DNA from: Adenophora triphylla var. japonica
Lineage: Eukaryota > Streptophyta > Magnoliopsida > Asterales > Campanulaceae
Direction: 5' to 3'
Length of the DNA stretch: 64,000 bases
Assembly: GCA_022495995.1 (NCBI GenBank)
Contig: JAFEMH010001477.1
Location: forward strand, 1 to 64,000
Of the stretch, positions 37,150 through 48,284 are shown one piece after another. The position numbers were made by a program, and so were the translations under genes. Below the pieces are notes generated by a model. That model was not told the DNA's origin. It ran no database searches and saw only the letters and a list, made by a program, of their open reading frames with translations. The stretch's first letter is position 1, and each line of letters begins with the position of its first letter.

Positions 37150-37412
37150 AAGTAAATCACGTGAGTGATAGGTACATGTTATATTATTCCATGAAAAATA
37201 CAAAAATATTCCTTAATTAAATCACATGATCACGCTCATGTTATACTATTTCATGTATACTATTACATGGACAAAATATCCCTCAAGTAAATCACGTTAA
37301 CGACACATGTTATACTATTCCATGGAAGAAGAGGGGCTGTCATTCCATGGAAAATACCAAAATACCCCTTAAGTTAATCACGTGATTGACACATGTTATA
37401 CTATTCGTTAGA
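37150..37412. repeat. Degenerate 70-80 bp tandem repeat, four copies
   Basis: Units start AAATCACGTGA or similar near 37,155, 37,221, 37,293 and 37,375, each followed by ACATGTTATACTATTCCATG. Confidence 0.65.
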
Positions 37413-37670
37413 TTTTTAACAGTTCATCCAAAATTACACCTGATTGCAACAAAAAGACAAACTAAATAACCAACTTCTAACAAATGCAAATTCGATAACC
37501 AATTGAAACATTTTGTCAAACCCAGGTAACTAAAATGCAATTTGCCCAAAAGTAAAATGTAAGGAGTATATTAAATTCCAAATTCTCAGTCCTATAGAGG
37601 CAATATTCCAATTACCTCATACATAATTTTAGGAATGCCGAGAAAAAAATCACCATCCAAATCATCTTGA

Positions 37671-38436
37671 TGTGATTTTAAAATATGGCTTTGGGCCTGA
37701 ACAGTAAGTTAGGCCCAACGTGGCGATGGGCCAAGTGGGCCAAAGGAATAAAGTGGGTATTATAAGTAAGCCCATAAATGTGAAGCGACATTAGAGTGAG
37801 GCAACAAGAATAGTAGCGACATGAGTAGGTCTAAGCGTGAGAATAAGCGGTAAGCGAGAAGTACCCGTGGCAGTTGGCGACATGATGGGTAGGACTAGTA
37901 GACGACAAGTATAGGGCGGGTAGAAGATGGGATTGGCGACAATATGAGTATTGCCCCCTTTTCTTAGGATTGTCGCATGGGCGACAATCAAGACTGGTGA
38001 CGTTAAGTGACTGATGTGTTGCCACGTGGGTACCCACTACAACCGTCAAAATAGAATGATTTGACAAGGTGAACAATGATTTCCCACTAACTAGGGGGTG
38101 GTTGGCACCCTTAGTGGATGATTGACAAGTGTCCCCCCATGTGCAAGGCACATGCTGCACGGGGATATGTAAACCTTAGAGAAAATAATATTTGTAAGTC
38201 TCTCACACTCTCCTAAGCTCTCTCTCTCTCTCTCTCTCTCTAAGTTCCATTGTTATCCACCTTGCTACCAGTCACTTATTCTCACGCCGGAGGGGTTTTG
38301 CCGGAGCCACCCCCGGCTTAGTTCATGTTCTTGCTTGTGTGTAGGTGACATGTTGACCATTCGAAGAGGACCAGCCGGAGTATCCATTGTTTGAGGTTTA
38401 ACATAGATCCTGTGCAACACATTTGGCAGTGTAACA
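37671..38436 (+). repeat. 5' LTR of a gypsy-type element
   Basis: It is recognised mainly because a primer-binding-like sequence follows five bases after its CA end. It starts near TGTGATTTT and ends GTGTAACA. The first 100 bases hold five TGGGCC/GGCCCA-type words. A CT microsatellite is at 38,216-38,243. The exact start is uncertain. Confidence 0.5.
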
Positions 38437-38441
38437 TCTGT

Positions 38442-38460
38442 TGGTTCCGTTGCCGGGACT
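38442..38460 (+). other. Primer binding site of the gypsy element
   Basis: TGGTTCCGTTGCCGGGACT begins TGG, complementary to a tRNA CCA end, and resembles common plant gypsy primer sites. The leader after it is cut by the CACTA element at 38,782. Confidence 0.55.
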
Positions 38461-38799
38461 GACCGTCTTTCTTTGTTTGGTTGGGTGGAGTTTGGTGGTT
38501 GTTGGTGGCTGTTTTGTAGGTGGTGCACTGTTTGTTTTTCTTGTTCTGAAATTTAAGAGATCCCTTTGTCGATGCCGCGCATTGTGTTTCTGTTGGTGTA
38601 ATTTTTGTTGGTGTGTTGAAGGTTGTTGTATAATTTCTCAGTTGGTGTAAGGTGATTTCCTGTCAGAGGTGTTGTTTAAAGGCGGTCAGTCCTTTTTTTG
38701 TTGATGAAAGTGTTATTTGGCTTGAATACTTGTGTTTAAGTTCAAAAAATTGTTACAATGGGTCAAGACAAAGCAACCTATCACTACAAGAAACAGGCT

Positions 38800-39297
38800 T
38801 ATTTACGGCGGTTAAAATCCGCCGTAAATAATACGCGCCCCGCCGTATATAGTATTTACGGCGGACTAGCCGCCGTAAATAGATCCCCGTATAAATTATC
38901 GCCGTATATACTATATACGGCGGGGGAACCGCCGTATATACTATATACGGCGGATATACCACCGCCGTATATAAATGGAATACATACGTATAAAATGGCG
39001 TATTTGAGTGATCTTTATACGGCGGAATGTGTAACCGCCGTAAATAAGAGACGAGTCGTCCTCTCCGTGACGAGTCGTCCCAGCCGCACCCCCACTGTGT
39101 TCCTCGTCCAAACGAGTCGTCCATGGGATTTTTATACGGCGGTCACTATATCCGCCGTAAATAACTAAATAGGGACGACTCGTCCAACATGGCACGAGTC
39201 GTCCCATTTACACCCCCTATCGGTTCCCTCGTCCCCCTTTGGGCACGAGTCGTCCCTAGGTTTATACGGCGGATTTGGTCACCGCCGTAAATAATCC
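38800..39297. repeat. CACTA subterminal repeats: two interleaved palindrome families
   Basis: Family 1 is TTTACGGCGG...CCGCCGTAAATA, arranged as facing pairs (about six pairs, some as TATACGGCGG). Family 2 is ACGAGTCGTCC in both orientations (about six copies, 39,048-39,256). Such repeats are where CACTA transposase binds in known members. Confidence 0.85.
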
Positions 39298-39539
39298 TAT
39301 TTTTTTTTTTTTTTTCCCTTTGTCAGATAATTCATTTTCCCCAAAAATACGTTCACAAAAACCAAATTCAACCTCGTACACACACAATATAACAAAAAAT
39401 ACACAAATGCAATCAATATTTACAATCTACATATTAACACAATTAATGTTGAATGTATCCATACATAATAACCATTATACAAAAAGTTGTTAGTTGTTGA
39501 ATGTATCCAAAATATACAATGTCTAAAATCCACGAACAC

Positions 39540-41040
39540 CTATTCATTACCGTCATTTCCACGTCGTTCCATCCAACGTTTCAATTCATCAATTTGTTGT
39601 TGTAACTTAAGGCGTTCATCCTCATTTTTTCGGCGTTCCTCCTCAAGTTGTCTTTCAAAATCTGCTTGACCCCGCCACCGCCTCCGCTACGCCTCGCCCG
39701 AGAAGGTTGGGATTTACCAAACACCTTAGTCTTGTTCGTACCGCCTCCCATACATCGAACTCTCCCATGGTCATCGTGAGCCAAACATACCAACAAAAAC
39801 ATCTTCACGCGCCGCGGAGAGTCCTCTCGGCAGCCTCCTCAACCGCATCATTAAGCGTTTGTCGTAACAAAAACAACATGTTCAATATAAATGTTTTAAC
39901 TTTAATTAATATTATGAAAATGAAGTTAGAAATGAAAAAATATTCTATAGAATAACAAAACCGAAACGTAAAAGGTTGAAACTTTAACTTACAATCATTT
40001 GAGTGGTGGCTTGATCTCGCGGTGTTTTGCCCGTGCGCGTATGTATGAAAACGCTTACGCGATCACTGGGTAATCCCTTGTCGCCTCTCTACAATTTATA
40101 ATAGAATCATTTGACAAAAAAAAAAAAAATATTTATATACAATACAAAAAGAAACATTAATTGAATTGACAACCGAGAACTAAATTGAACGATGACAAAC
40201 CTCTTTGATGACTTTGGGATGGGACGTTTTTCCGGTCCTATTCGTGCACGATTGTTTTTCTCGATTCAATTTATTTGTTTCTGATATTTCCTGGAAAAAA
40301 AAAAGAGATAATATTAGTATTAATTTGACTACTTATATAAGACATTCACGATAATAGATTGAGATTAATTTGAAATATATCCGAGCCTTGGGCTTACCCC
40401 ACATCGCAACAAGTGCAGCCCATTGATTCGCAACGCACCCACGGGGCGGGTGAGCCAATGCGTCTTCGTCGATTGATACATCTTATAATGTCAAGCTTCA
40501 ACCGAGTAATAATATTCATAATCGAGTCAATATTCATAACAAAGTCATAACTCGAGTAATATTCATAACTATATAATACTTATTATATGCTTGTCTCACA
40601 TTGTATTTCCAAATACGCCACGCTTTAGCGAGAGAAAGAGCCATAACCGGAAATACTCCGAGGAGCATTTGTATTTTCCTATATACACAATTCAACAAAG
40701 AAAAAAATCAATTGTTAGAGAAGCATAAGACTTTTGACTACGTACTAGAGATATATGTAAGAAATATGGATTACAACTTACCAGAACGTCATTCCATACG
40801 TTATGTATGCACTCGTGATTCATCTGAGACCACTCATTAGTTAATGGGAAATGTTCCCCATTTTTAGCAAAAATTCCTATCTGAGTAGCTAATTGTGCCA
40901 TTTCCCCACCAACTGGTTGACCATAATTATTCCATATTATGATCAACCTCTCTTTACCCCATTTGGCGGTTGGTTTTGCCAACCCTCTTCCTTTAGGGTT
41001 AGAGCCCTGACCTGGTAATAAATTTTTCCTTGGAGGCATA
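39540..41040 (-). pseudogene. CACTA Transposase_24 (TNP1-like) protein
   Basis: Read leftward from the Met at 41,040 (MPPRKNLLPGQG), the product shows the family's order: GQPVGGEMAQLATQIG...FPLTNEWSQM near the start, NKLNREKQSC around 40,250, a HTRTGKTPRDQAT-type segment near 40,030, and a C-terminal coiled coil ending ELKRWMERRGNDG before a TAG at 39,540-39,542. Introns with GTAAGT-like donors separate the parts. Exon joins could not all be verified, so whether it is intact is unclear. In En/Spm, TNP1/TnpA-type proteins bind the subterminal repeats present here. Confidence 0.65.
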
Positions 41041-41059
41041 TCTGTCATATGACAATTCA

Positions 41060-42180
41060 ATTATAGCACAAGAATTGGATACCTCTGAGGAGGGTCTGAA
41101 AGGGAGGGTGAGGTGCATACCTCTGAGACAGACTCTAGCGTCAGGTGAGCTAGAGAGCAGGAATCTAAGGCGAAGGCTGATAAGACGAAAGCGGTGGCTG
41201 AGGGGCAAATTCCTGCCCCATCATGGAATGATGAGGCTAGGGCAAAGGCGGATAGGTTAAGGGCGGACAATGAATTATTGCTGCGAGTTCTCGCAAATAA
41301 TCAAAAGTCGAGGGAAATGGATATGGAGCCTTCTCAGATCCCGCAGGAGTTATTAGCGGAGCAGCAGGAAAGGTCCCAGGTGGAGAGCGAGAAGCCAGCA
41401 TGAGTGTGGTCAAGGAGCCAAGGCGGGCGAGGGACATGCCGCCGCCCAGAGAAAAGATCAGGGAGCATAGGCGAGATCAAGAGAAGGCGAGATTAGAGGA
41501 GGCCGTTGTTAAGCGAAAGGCTGAGGATTTGGAAGCGGGAAGAAGGAAGAAGGAAGAAGAAAATATACCACAAATCTGGAAATTCGTGGGAACGGTCTTA
41601 TTACTATGAGTATGAAAGCGACGAGTCGGGCAGTGGTTCGACGTTCGATAGGGATTATAGACAGTCGGTTCAAGCATTCTGAGTAAAGGTCGCATCAGTC
41701 GCGACATTCTGAAAGACATCATCGAGATGAGGAGTCGCCGTGGGAGAGGGATCGTAGGCGATAAGAGAGGAAAGATAGAGAGTATGAAAAGGAGCGGGAA
41801 AGGAGAGTGGCTAAGGCAGAAAAAGTTGCAGAGGCTGAGAAAGTCGCTGAAGCTGTGAAATCAGCGGAAATAGCTAAGGTTGCTGAGGTTGAGAAAGTGA
41901 AAAAGGAGGTGGAGGAGAAATGGAAGAATGAAATGGTGAATATAGCCAAGAAGATAAGGGAGTTGGAAGAGGGAACTAAGAAGGTGGAGGAAAAGAGTTC
42001 TTTTTTGGCCCCATTTGCTAAAAGTATTCAGAGTGTTACCCCAGATCCAAATTTTCGTATGCCTAATCTGCCGAGTTATTCTGGGGATTCTAGGGCGAGA
42101 ACCTATCTAGGCGAGTTTGAGGCGACATTATCTTTGTTAACGAAAAGTGAGGCGGTATTGTGTAGAGCTCTGGTAAGCTC
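41060..42180 (+). pseudogene. gag: Gypsy gag N-terminal fragment
   Basis: A Lys/Glu/Ala-rich coiled coil (KAEKVAEAEKVAEAVK, about 41,807-41,990) leads into FRMPNLPSYSGDSRART and LCRAL, the opening of the plant Ty3 gag core. Frameshifts split the upstream coil (frames at 41,194, 41,400 and 41,807 differ), and the core stops near 42,170. It probably belongs to the element whose LTR is at 37,671, separated from it by the CACTA insertion. Confidence 0.6.
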
Positions 42181-42379
42181 ACTTATTTTTTCAAGATCAT
42201 GCGAAAAAAACTACCTCCTGAACAACAAGAGTACATAAAAACACGAAGATAGTAAGAACAATAACTCACTCCAAATAAAAACATCAGCATAATTTCAGAG
42301 CTCAATTTTGATCATACCAAAACAATTAGTATCAAATCAGTCCGCGCAACAAATTTCACCACAGATTTTGAAGCAAGAC
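42181..42379. other. Short unassigned sequence before the Sirevirus-like LTR
   Basis: AT-rich with no recognisable feature. It is the flank of the minus-strand element. Confidence 0.4.
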
Positions 42380-43885
42380 TGTTGGTCCCAAAGGTGGCAA
42401 CAAGGGTGAAAAACAGCTAGAGGGGGGGGTGAATAGCTGTTACAAATTTTTCGCCCTCTTTTTAAAACTCAACCTCTTGCTTACAAAACCGGTTGCAGTG
42501 TATTATAAACTGCAAGTAGGATTGCAAAATGCACAGCAGAATATTTAAGGTTACAAAGCGGTTTAGAGGAGCGGTTTTGATAAGCGGTTTTCAGTGCGGT
42601 TATAAAACTGAAAAGTGAGGTTTGACAAAGTTAACTCCAAACACAATTTCATTTTAAAGGATAATTGAGAATAAGATCAAAGCAGATAAGACAAAATAAT
42701 CAGTAAGCACAGTAAATAATAATGCAGAAGTAAAGAACACAATATTTGGAGTGGTTCAATCGTTAAACGATCTACGTCCACTACCAAGATGGTTAGTCTT
42801 GGATTTTCTAAGAGTGATTTTATATTGAGTATGAGAGATTAAAAGTACAAAGTACAATACTCAGATTTAAAATCTATTCTATGAAGATCAATCCTAGACT
42901 ATAACCGGTGTTTCTCAAATGATAATCTATGTGATTAAACAAGTGAGGTGTGTGTGTGTATACAATATCAAGGCTCTTTGAATATAAGAGATGTAGAGCA
43001 CAATGATTCTTGATTATGTATAAGGCTTGATTTCTGGGCTGGGAATTTTTCTTGAAGTAGGAAGATGAATATTCAAAGGACTGAATAATTTCTGGGCAGA
43101 ACTTCAACTTCGTATGAACACACATCAAATTCAATTTCTCAAGCCATCTTCAAGTGATGAAGATTAGGGGTATTTATACCCAAGCACCAAGGATATAGCC
43201 GTTGGACACAGCTGTAGCAAGTACTGTACTGGTGCTTTCCCATTGGTCCATAAATCCACTCTTTTCCTTTGGTGCAGCAGTTGCAGGTAAAAATGATAAG
43301 ACTCCAGCTGCAAATATGGTAGTTATGACATCTGTCACCTTTTCAAGATCCTTGCAGATCTTGTCTGATACTTAGTCACGTGACAAGATTTGGTGGTTGA
43401 ATTTTGATATTGCTGACATGGATTCCAACGGTCAAATGTGGTTCTTTCTTCAAGTCTCAATCATTGGAGCGGTCTGGTGTGAAGCGGTTTAGACAAGAGC
43501 AGTTTCACCCGTGAGGAAGTTCCATAGTGCGGTCTCAAGATTGGAACTGCAATGCATTTTGCAAGTGCGGTTCACTGAGGAGGTTTGCACATGGTTGTTC
43601 AAGAGCAGTTTCAGATAAGGAATTTCACAGAGCAATTAGCTTGGAGCGGTTTGCTGGTGCGGTTTTGATGAAGCGGTCTGAAACCTTTGAACTGCAACCT
43701 CATATCCAATGAGTTTTGTGCCAGTCTTCAAGCCTAATTTATCCTATTCTATAAAATGGACTTAGCTAAAAAATTGAAGTCTAAGCTTCATTACATATGG
43801 GCCTAAAGTCCTTAAAATAGAGAAGAGGTTATGGTATTAATCAAATCTAAGCTAAAGTTAGGAGGGTTAAAGTATGCATACCCAA
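42380..43885 (-). repeat. 3' LTR of a minus-strand Sirevirus-like copia element
   Basis: In plus orientation it opens TGTTGGTCCCAAAGGTGGC with the phrase AGAGGGGGGGTGAATAG typical of such LTRs. The other edge abuts AATCTCCCCCTATTTGATT, whose complement is the Sirevirus-type tract AATAGGGGGAGATT. GCGGTT-type words are scattered throughout (at least a dozen). Confidence 0.65.
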
Positions 43886-46194
43886 TAATCTCCCCCTATT
43901 TGATTGATGTCATTACCTACTATAACAAAAGCGAACATTGTACTTGGTAAAAACATGTCCATAAGAATTAACATGGTAAGTCATGTCCCAAGTCAATGTA
44001 CATGCTAGCTTAAGCTATAGATTTTTATACTATTGAAAGATTGAAAAACTTACAACTTGAAAGTATAGAAATGCATTCAGTGCACTTAGAAAATATGATT
44101 TTAAGTTTAAAGTGAGGTTTAAACTGAATGTTTAAACTTCATTTCAAATATATGATTTTTAGTTAGAAAAATATTTGAGTGAGGTTTTAAACCATTGCGG
44201 TTTCATTGTTCTACAAACAAGCAGTTTGATATGAACAATGTTTTGGAACCATGATGCAATTTTCATTAATACCTCAATTGTTTACAAGTAAAAAAAAGGT
44301 ATGAAAGAAATTACATGGTTGCAAAAAACAAAAATAGACCAAAGGAATACAAAGTGAAATGCGGTCTAAAAAAGAGTTCAACAAAAAGAAATTACAGGGC
44401 GGTTCAATGCTGACGCGGTTGATGTTTTTGATGACACGATTGATTAACTTCATGCTCAGCTTGACGCGGTCCAGCATGGGCAGATTGATCCGTTGTCATT
44501 GCTTTCCTTAGCCTTCTAACTTCTTCAGCGGTTCTGGTGAGAGTTGTTTCCACAGCTTTCAAAGCATTCACGAATGTGTTGATGTAGAATTTGTAGCCCC
44601 AACCGCTCTAGTGTTAGCCACTAGATTTTTTTAAGCTCATAAAGTTGTACGTGGAGAGAGGAGTAGAGAGAATTGAAATGGTATGGATTTCCTCCTGGAC
44701 TGCTGCTGTTTGAGTGGAGATGGCTTCTTTCCTAGGATCAAGGTCTACAGCTACCTTCAAGGAGGTTTTCCGCTCTTCAATTTTGGAACTGAGTTTGTAG
44801 TTGAAGCCTTCCTTGAGGTTTTCCAAGCGGTCATTAACCTCATCCTTGAGCTCATTGACTTTGGCTTTGAGGCTGTCAATCATGATGTTCATCTTGATTC
44901 CAGCTCCCCCTTATGCAAATCAATTTCTTCCAAAACACTTGTTTGCATAGAATCAAGGACTGTCTTGAGTTCTGGATATGAATGCGGTTTGAAGGATTTT
45001 AGAAACTCAGTCTTGAGTAGTCCAAGATCAGTCTCTAAGGCTTTGTAAATGCCTTCTCCAAGCTCAGTCAGGATTTTATTTAATTCAGCAATTGAGGCTT
45101 TGTCTCCCAAGGCCTTGATCATACCATATTTAAGAGATTGCTGGAATGCATTGAAGCAGTTCTCAACTGTGGTTTTGATAATGGAAGCGGTTTGATCAGA
45201 AGACGAGGTGGATGCAGGTGCAATTGCAGTTGATCTCTCCCCCTTAATGGCATCAAGCAAATGGATAGAGCGATTTGGAATAGAGGAGGTGGTTGGACAT
45301 GAATAGTTTTAAGGTTAGCTTGATAATGTGGCCTTGGTTGAGAAGGAGTTGGCCTTGGATAAGGTTTAAGGTGGAAAGAATTTGGGAGTAATATGTTGGG
45401 GGTGTGGCTGAAGTGGATAGAGCGATTTGGAATAGAGGAGGTGGTTGGACATGAATAGTTTTAAGCGCAGTTTGGGGAGGAGGGGCTTGGTTTTGGATAG
45501 GGGAGTTGGAATGGGTAGTGTAGATAGAAGGAGGAGGGGATTTTTGAAGTTGGGGTGAGATAGGAGGTGTTTTGTCTGGAGAAGGTGATCTTGATGGAGG
45601 TGGAGTTTGGGAGCGGTTTGATTTATGAGGGGGTGAAGGAGTTGTGCCTAAGCGTCTGGAGGTCGAAGTAGTAGGGCATGTTGAGGGTTTTGGAATCCAG
45701 GGTTGGAAGGCGGTTGAATGAGGGGTTTGGTTGGTATGAATGGAATGGACATAATTAGAACGAGAAGGAGAGTTTGATATGGAATGGGAAGATAAGGGTG
45801 AAAGGGATTTTGGAGGAGGTAAGGGAGAGGGAGAAGGTGAGGGTTCTACATGTTTACCTTTTTTGGAGGATTTCTTTGTAGGCATTTTCTTCTTTCTCTT
45901 TGGAGTCTCCCCTTAAATTGGAGCATCTGCTTTAGGAGGAGGAGAAGGAGATTTGGATGGTGATTGTGGTTGGGTTGGAAGCGGTTTAGGGGATTGGATT
46001 GGTGATTGGATGGGAGTTGGATTTGAAGGTGGAGACGGTTAAGATTGGGGTTGCGGTTGAGAGGCTAGAGGCGGTTGAGAAGCTGGAGGCGGTTGAGAAG
46101 CTTGTTGCGGTTGAGGAGGAGGATCTGTTGATTTTCCTTTAGCAGCTCTTCTTTCTTCTGCCTCTGCTTCAAGTTTATCCACTTGATCCTGTAA
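43886..46194 (-). pseudogene. Sirevirus-like env-like region (proline-rich plus coiled coil)
   Basis: Minus-strand frames at 45,885-45,253, 45,260-44,889 and 44,892-44,614 are consecutive but in different frames, with a further interrupted proline-rich part up to 46,190. The upstream half is Pro/Ser/Gln-rich with a Lys-rich patch. The downstream half has heptad-like LNKILTELGEGIYKALE and SLKAKVNELKDEVNDRL coiled coils. Plant Sireviruses carry an env-like frame of this composition between pol and the 3' LTR. No transmembrane segment is visible and function is unproved in the family. Region 43,886-44,613 holds no supported frame. Element 2 interrupts it at 46,195-46,200. Confidence 0.5.
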
Positions 46195-46452
46195 GTACGC
46201 CAATCCAATTCGCAACCTTTTTTAGATGCATTTTAATGTAATAAAATTGCATTAAGGGGCGTTTTGGTAAATTCCCGGTCTATCCCGAGACTTCCGGAAA
46301 CATTCCATAAGTTTCTCGTGAAGGTAGTACTTTTTTGTACTTTGCTCATGCCAAAGGACCTAAAGGGAATAAATCTATTTTCGACCTTTTGGGTATTATC
46401 CCAGAATGTTCCAGAACATGATTTGGCGCCAAAAACAGTTGATAACACTTCC

Positions 46453-46535
46453 TGTCACGCGACAACTCGAAGCCTTGGAAAGTGGTTACAGAATGCCGTG
46501 CGACACAATGTGACCATGATCAGCAGCTATAAATA
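46453..46535 (+). promoter_or_regulatory. Core promoter of the element 2 5' LTR
   Basis: Motif copies at 46,453-46,464 and 46,496-46,505. The second ends 22 bases before the TATA box, the same distance as in element 1. Positions about 46,470-46,576 are absent from the 3' LTR. Confidence 0.55.
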
Positions 46536-47143
46536 AGACCCTACCCCTCTCAGAATGGGATCCCAATTTCTACTCCATAACGTCACTCTGCAGAAATCAC
46601 ACCAGAACCTCTCTCTCTCCTCCTCCCACACAAAATACCAACCAATTCCCCTCCAATTCCTTCATCTCTCATATACATCCTACCCAATTACCTCCATACT
46701 TCATAAACACCTTGAAGACCTCAATCCAGCACTCCATCCGTGTCTAAATCCCCACTCCAGCAGCTGAATCGAAGACTTTTGCACCTAACTTGGTGTGGAA
46801 GTTGAGGACTACAAGGGTAACACCTCCTTCCATCTCTCTCTCTCTCTCATTTACTTGCTTCATTGCAATTCCTTGCCCTCCACTTGATAATCAGGCTCCA
46901 TTTGCCTCAGATTATCAAGTGGCAACTGCAATCTCTCTGTTTAAATCGTTGTTACTTGATCTAATTGCACGTTCATGATGTGATTTACTTGTAATTGCAA
47001 TTTGGGTGACAAGGGAGTGTGGATCTCCCATATCGACACTCATTTGGTTGGTCTGTCTTTGATTCGTGTTGTTCTGAATCGCCTTGATATAATTGCTTGA
47101 TCTGGTTTGGTATCTGTTAAATCTGTCTCTCAGTTGTAAGGTT

Positions 47144-47227
47144 CCTGCAGATGGTAAACATGTGTCACGCGACACATTTGGACATGAGGAGTCCTGTGTC
47201 ACGCGACACATCGTGCCCATCTGCAGG
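47144..47227 (+). promoter_or_regulatory. Paired palindrome module in LTR, first (element 2)
   Basis: Arms CCTGCAGATGG (47,144-47,154) and CCATCTGCAGG (47,217-47,227) enclose motif copies at 47,163 and 47,197, 34 bases apart. Confidence 0.6.
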
Positions 47228-47368
47228 GATCATCCTTCAGTTTTAAGTTATGTTGCCTAGTTTACTTGTCACTCAGTTGGGGTGACTGTGTTGCTTTTTA
47301 TGTTCAATCTATTCTGTAACCTTGCTTTGTGTTCTTGGGATTGCTGTAATTTGGGTGCTGTAAGGTCT

Positions 47369-47448
47369 CTGCAAGGTGACCATTGGTGTCACGCGACACA
47401 ACCTACCTCTTAGGTCCTGTGTCACGCGGCATAAGTGGCCCTTTGCAG
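47369..47448 (+). promoter_or_regulatory. Paired palindrome module in LTR, second (element 2)
   Basis: Motif copies at 47,387-47,398 and 47,420-47,431 (the last with GGCA for GACA) are 33 bases apart. Imperfect arms CTGCAAGGTGACCA and TGGCCCTTTGCAG lie outside. Confidence 0.5.
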
Positions 47449-47801
47449 AAGACTTGGTTTCAGTTGTAATCTGTTCTCCTTGCTGTAATGGGATGTGGCC
47501 TCCCTGATCATTTGGTCTACAAGTTGTAATAATCTCATTCGTTTAATAAAATTCATGTTTTATCGCACTTGTCTATTATCATTGTTTGCACATATCTTGA
47601 CTTATTTGGATGTCTAATTAGAAAGACTCGTCTACGGACGAGGCGTGTTGGGTAAACTCTCGGTTCTTCCCAACACGTAACCTGACCCCCGGACCCATTC
47701 TCTTTCAAAAGGTTTTTCAAAGTGTACCTTTAAACATGGCATGGCGACTCCTAACTTTTTTCATTTGAAAACCGAATTTTTTCGGGCGAGCGCACATTCA
47801 G

Positions 47802-47820
47802 TGGCGACTCCGCTGGGGAT
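47802..47820 (+). other. Primer binding site, tRNA-Arg type
   Basis: TGGCGACTCCGCTGGGGAT starts one base after the LTR. Its complement matches the 3' end of a plant tRNA-Arg including CCA, the primer reported for Ogre elements. Confidence 0.8.
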
Positions 47821-48064
47821 ACACTTTTGAAAACCTATTTTTCAAAACTAAGAGGGTCATGGTTTCGTTCACTTAGACATCGAATGTATTCATCTTATGT
47901 GCATCCTTGATGATCTTGTGCGGTACATACATTTTTATGAGATTTTATGACTTGTGTGTCCATTGTGTGCTTCTTGTGGCTATTATATTGTGCTTTGTTG
48001 TGTTGCTTTGTTCCTTGCCGAGGAGAGGCAGGGGCTGATTTCAGTTTTGCAGGGATTTTGGTTT

Positions 48065-48133
48065 AGTGACTATCCTGGTCGTGCGACAATATTGCTCCTT
48101 GCTGTCCTGTGTCACGCGACAGGAATGGTCACT
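48065..48133 (+). promoter_or_regulatory. Paired palindrome module, element 2 leader
   Basis: Motif copies at 48,077-48,088 and 48,110-48,121, 33 bases apart, bracketed by AGTGACTATCC and GGAATGGTCACT. This is the counterpart of the module at 84-154. Confidence 0.5.
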
Positions 48134-48284
48134 GAACATGTCTCAGGTGCTGGTTTGAGGGTAGTCCCTTGAATCAAGATTGCTCAGTTGATTTTTTGTA
48201 CCCCTTGTTTCCTGTGAGAGTGTGTGTGTTTTATCTTTTTCTTTTAAAAATAAAAAAATAAAGATAATAAATTTTTTTTTTGTA

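Larger units (their letters stand above)
36109..37670. other. AT-rich spacer with a MITE and a tandem repeat
   Basis: No gene is supported. Besides the two repeats listed separately, isolated MITE-end words occur near 36,255. Confidence 0.5.
38782..41055 (-). mobile_element. CACTA (En/Spm) transposon, one end missing
   Basis: The left end begins CACTACAAGAAAC. Subterminal repeats follow, then a minus-strand Transposase_24 gene. The expected opposite end (GTAGTG) was not found before the sequence changes into a gypsy gag near 41,060, so that end is deleted or too diverged to see. Confidence 0.8.
46200..47800 (+). repeat. 5' LTR of element 2
   Basis: 1,601 bp from TGTAAGTACGCC to CGCACATTCA. 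TATAAATA lies at 46,528-46,535. It contains a motif pair upstream of the TATA box and two downstream. Confidence 0.9.

Noticed and set aside
38753..39207. Overlapping frames on both strands of 88-136 codons
   Set aside because: They are low-complexity translations of CACTA subterminal palindromes.
44614..45885. Host proline-rich or extensin-like gene
   Set aside because: The position between a Sirevirus-type polypurine tract and upstream element sequence, plus the coiled-coil end, fits an env-like frame better.
47802..47820. tRNA-Arg gene fragment
   Set aside because: Only the 3' end complement is present, directly after an LTR, so it is a primer binding site.
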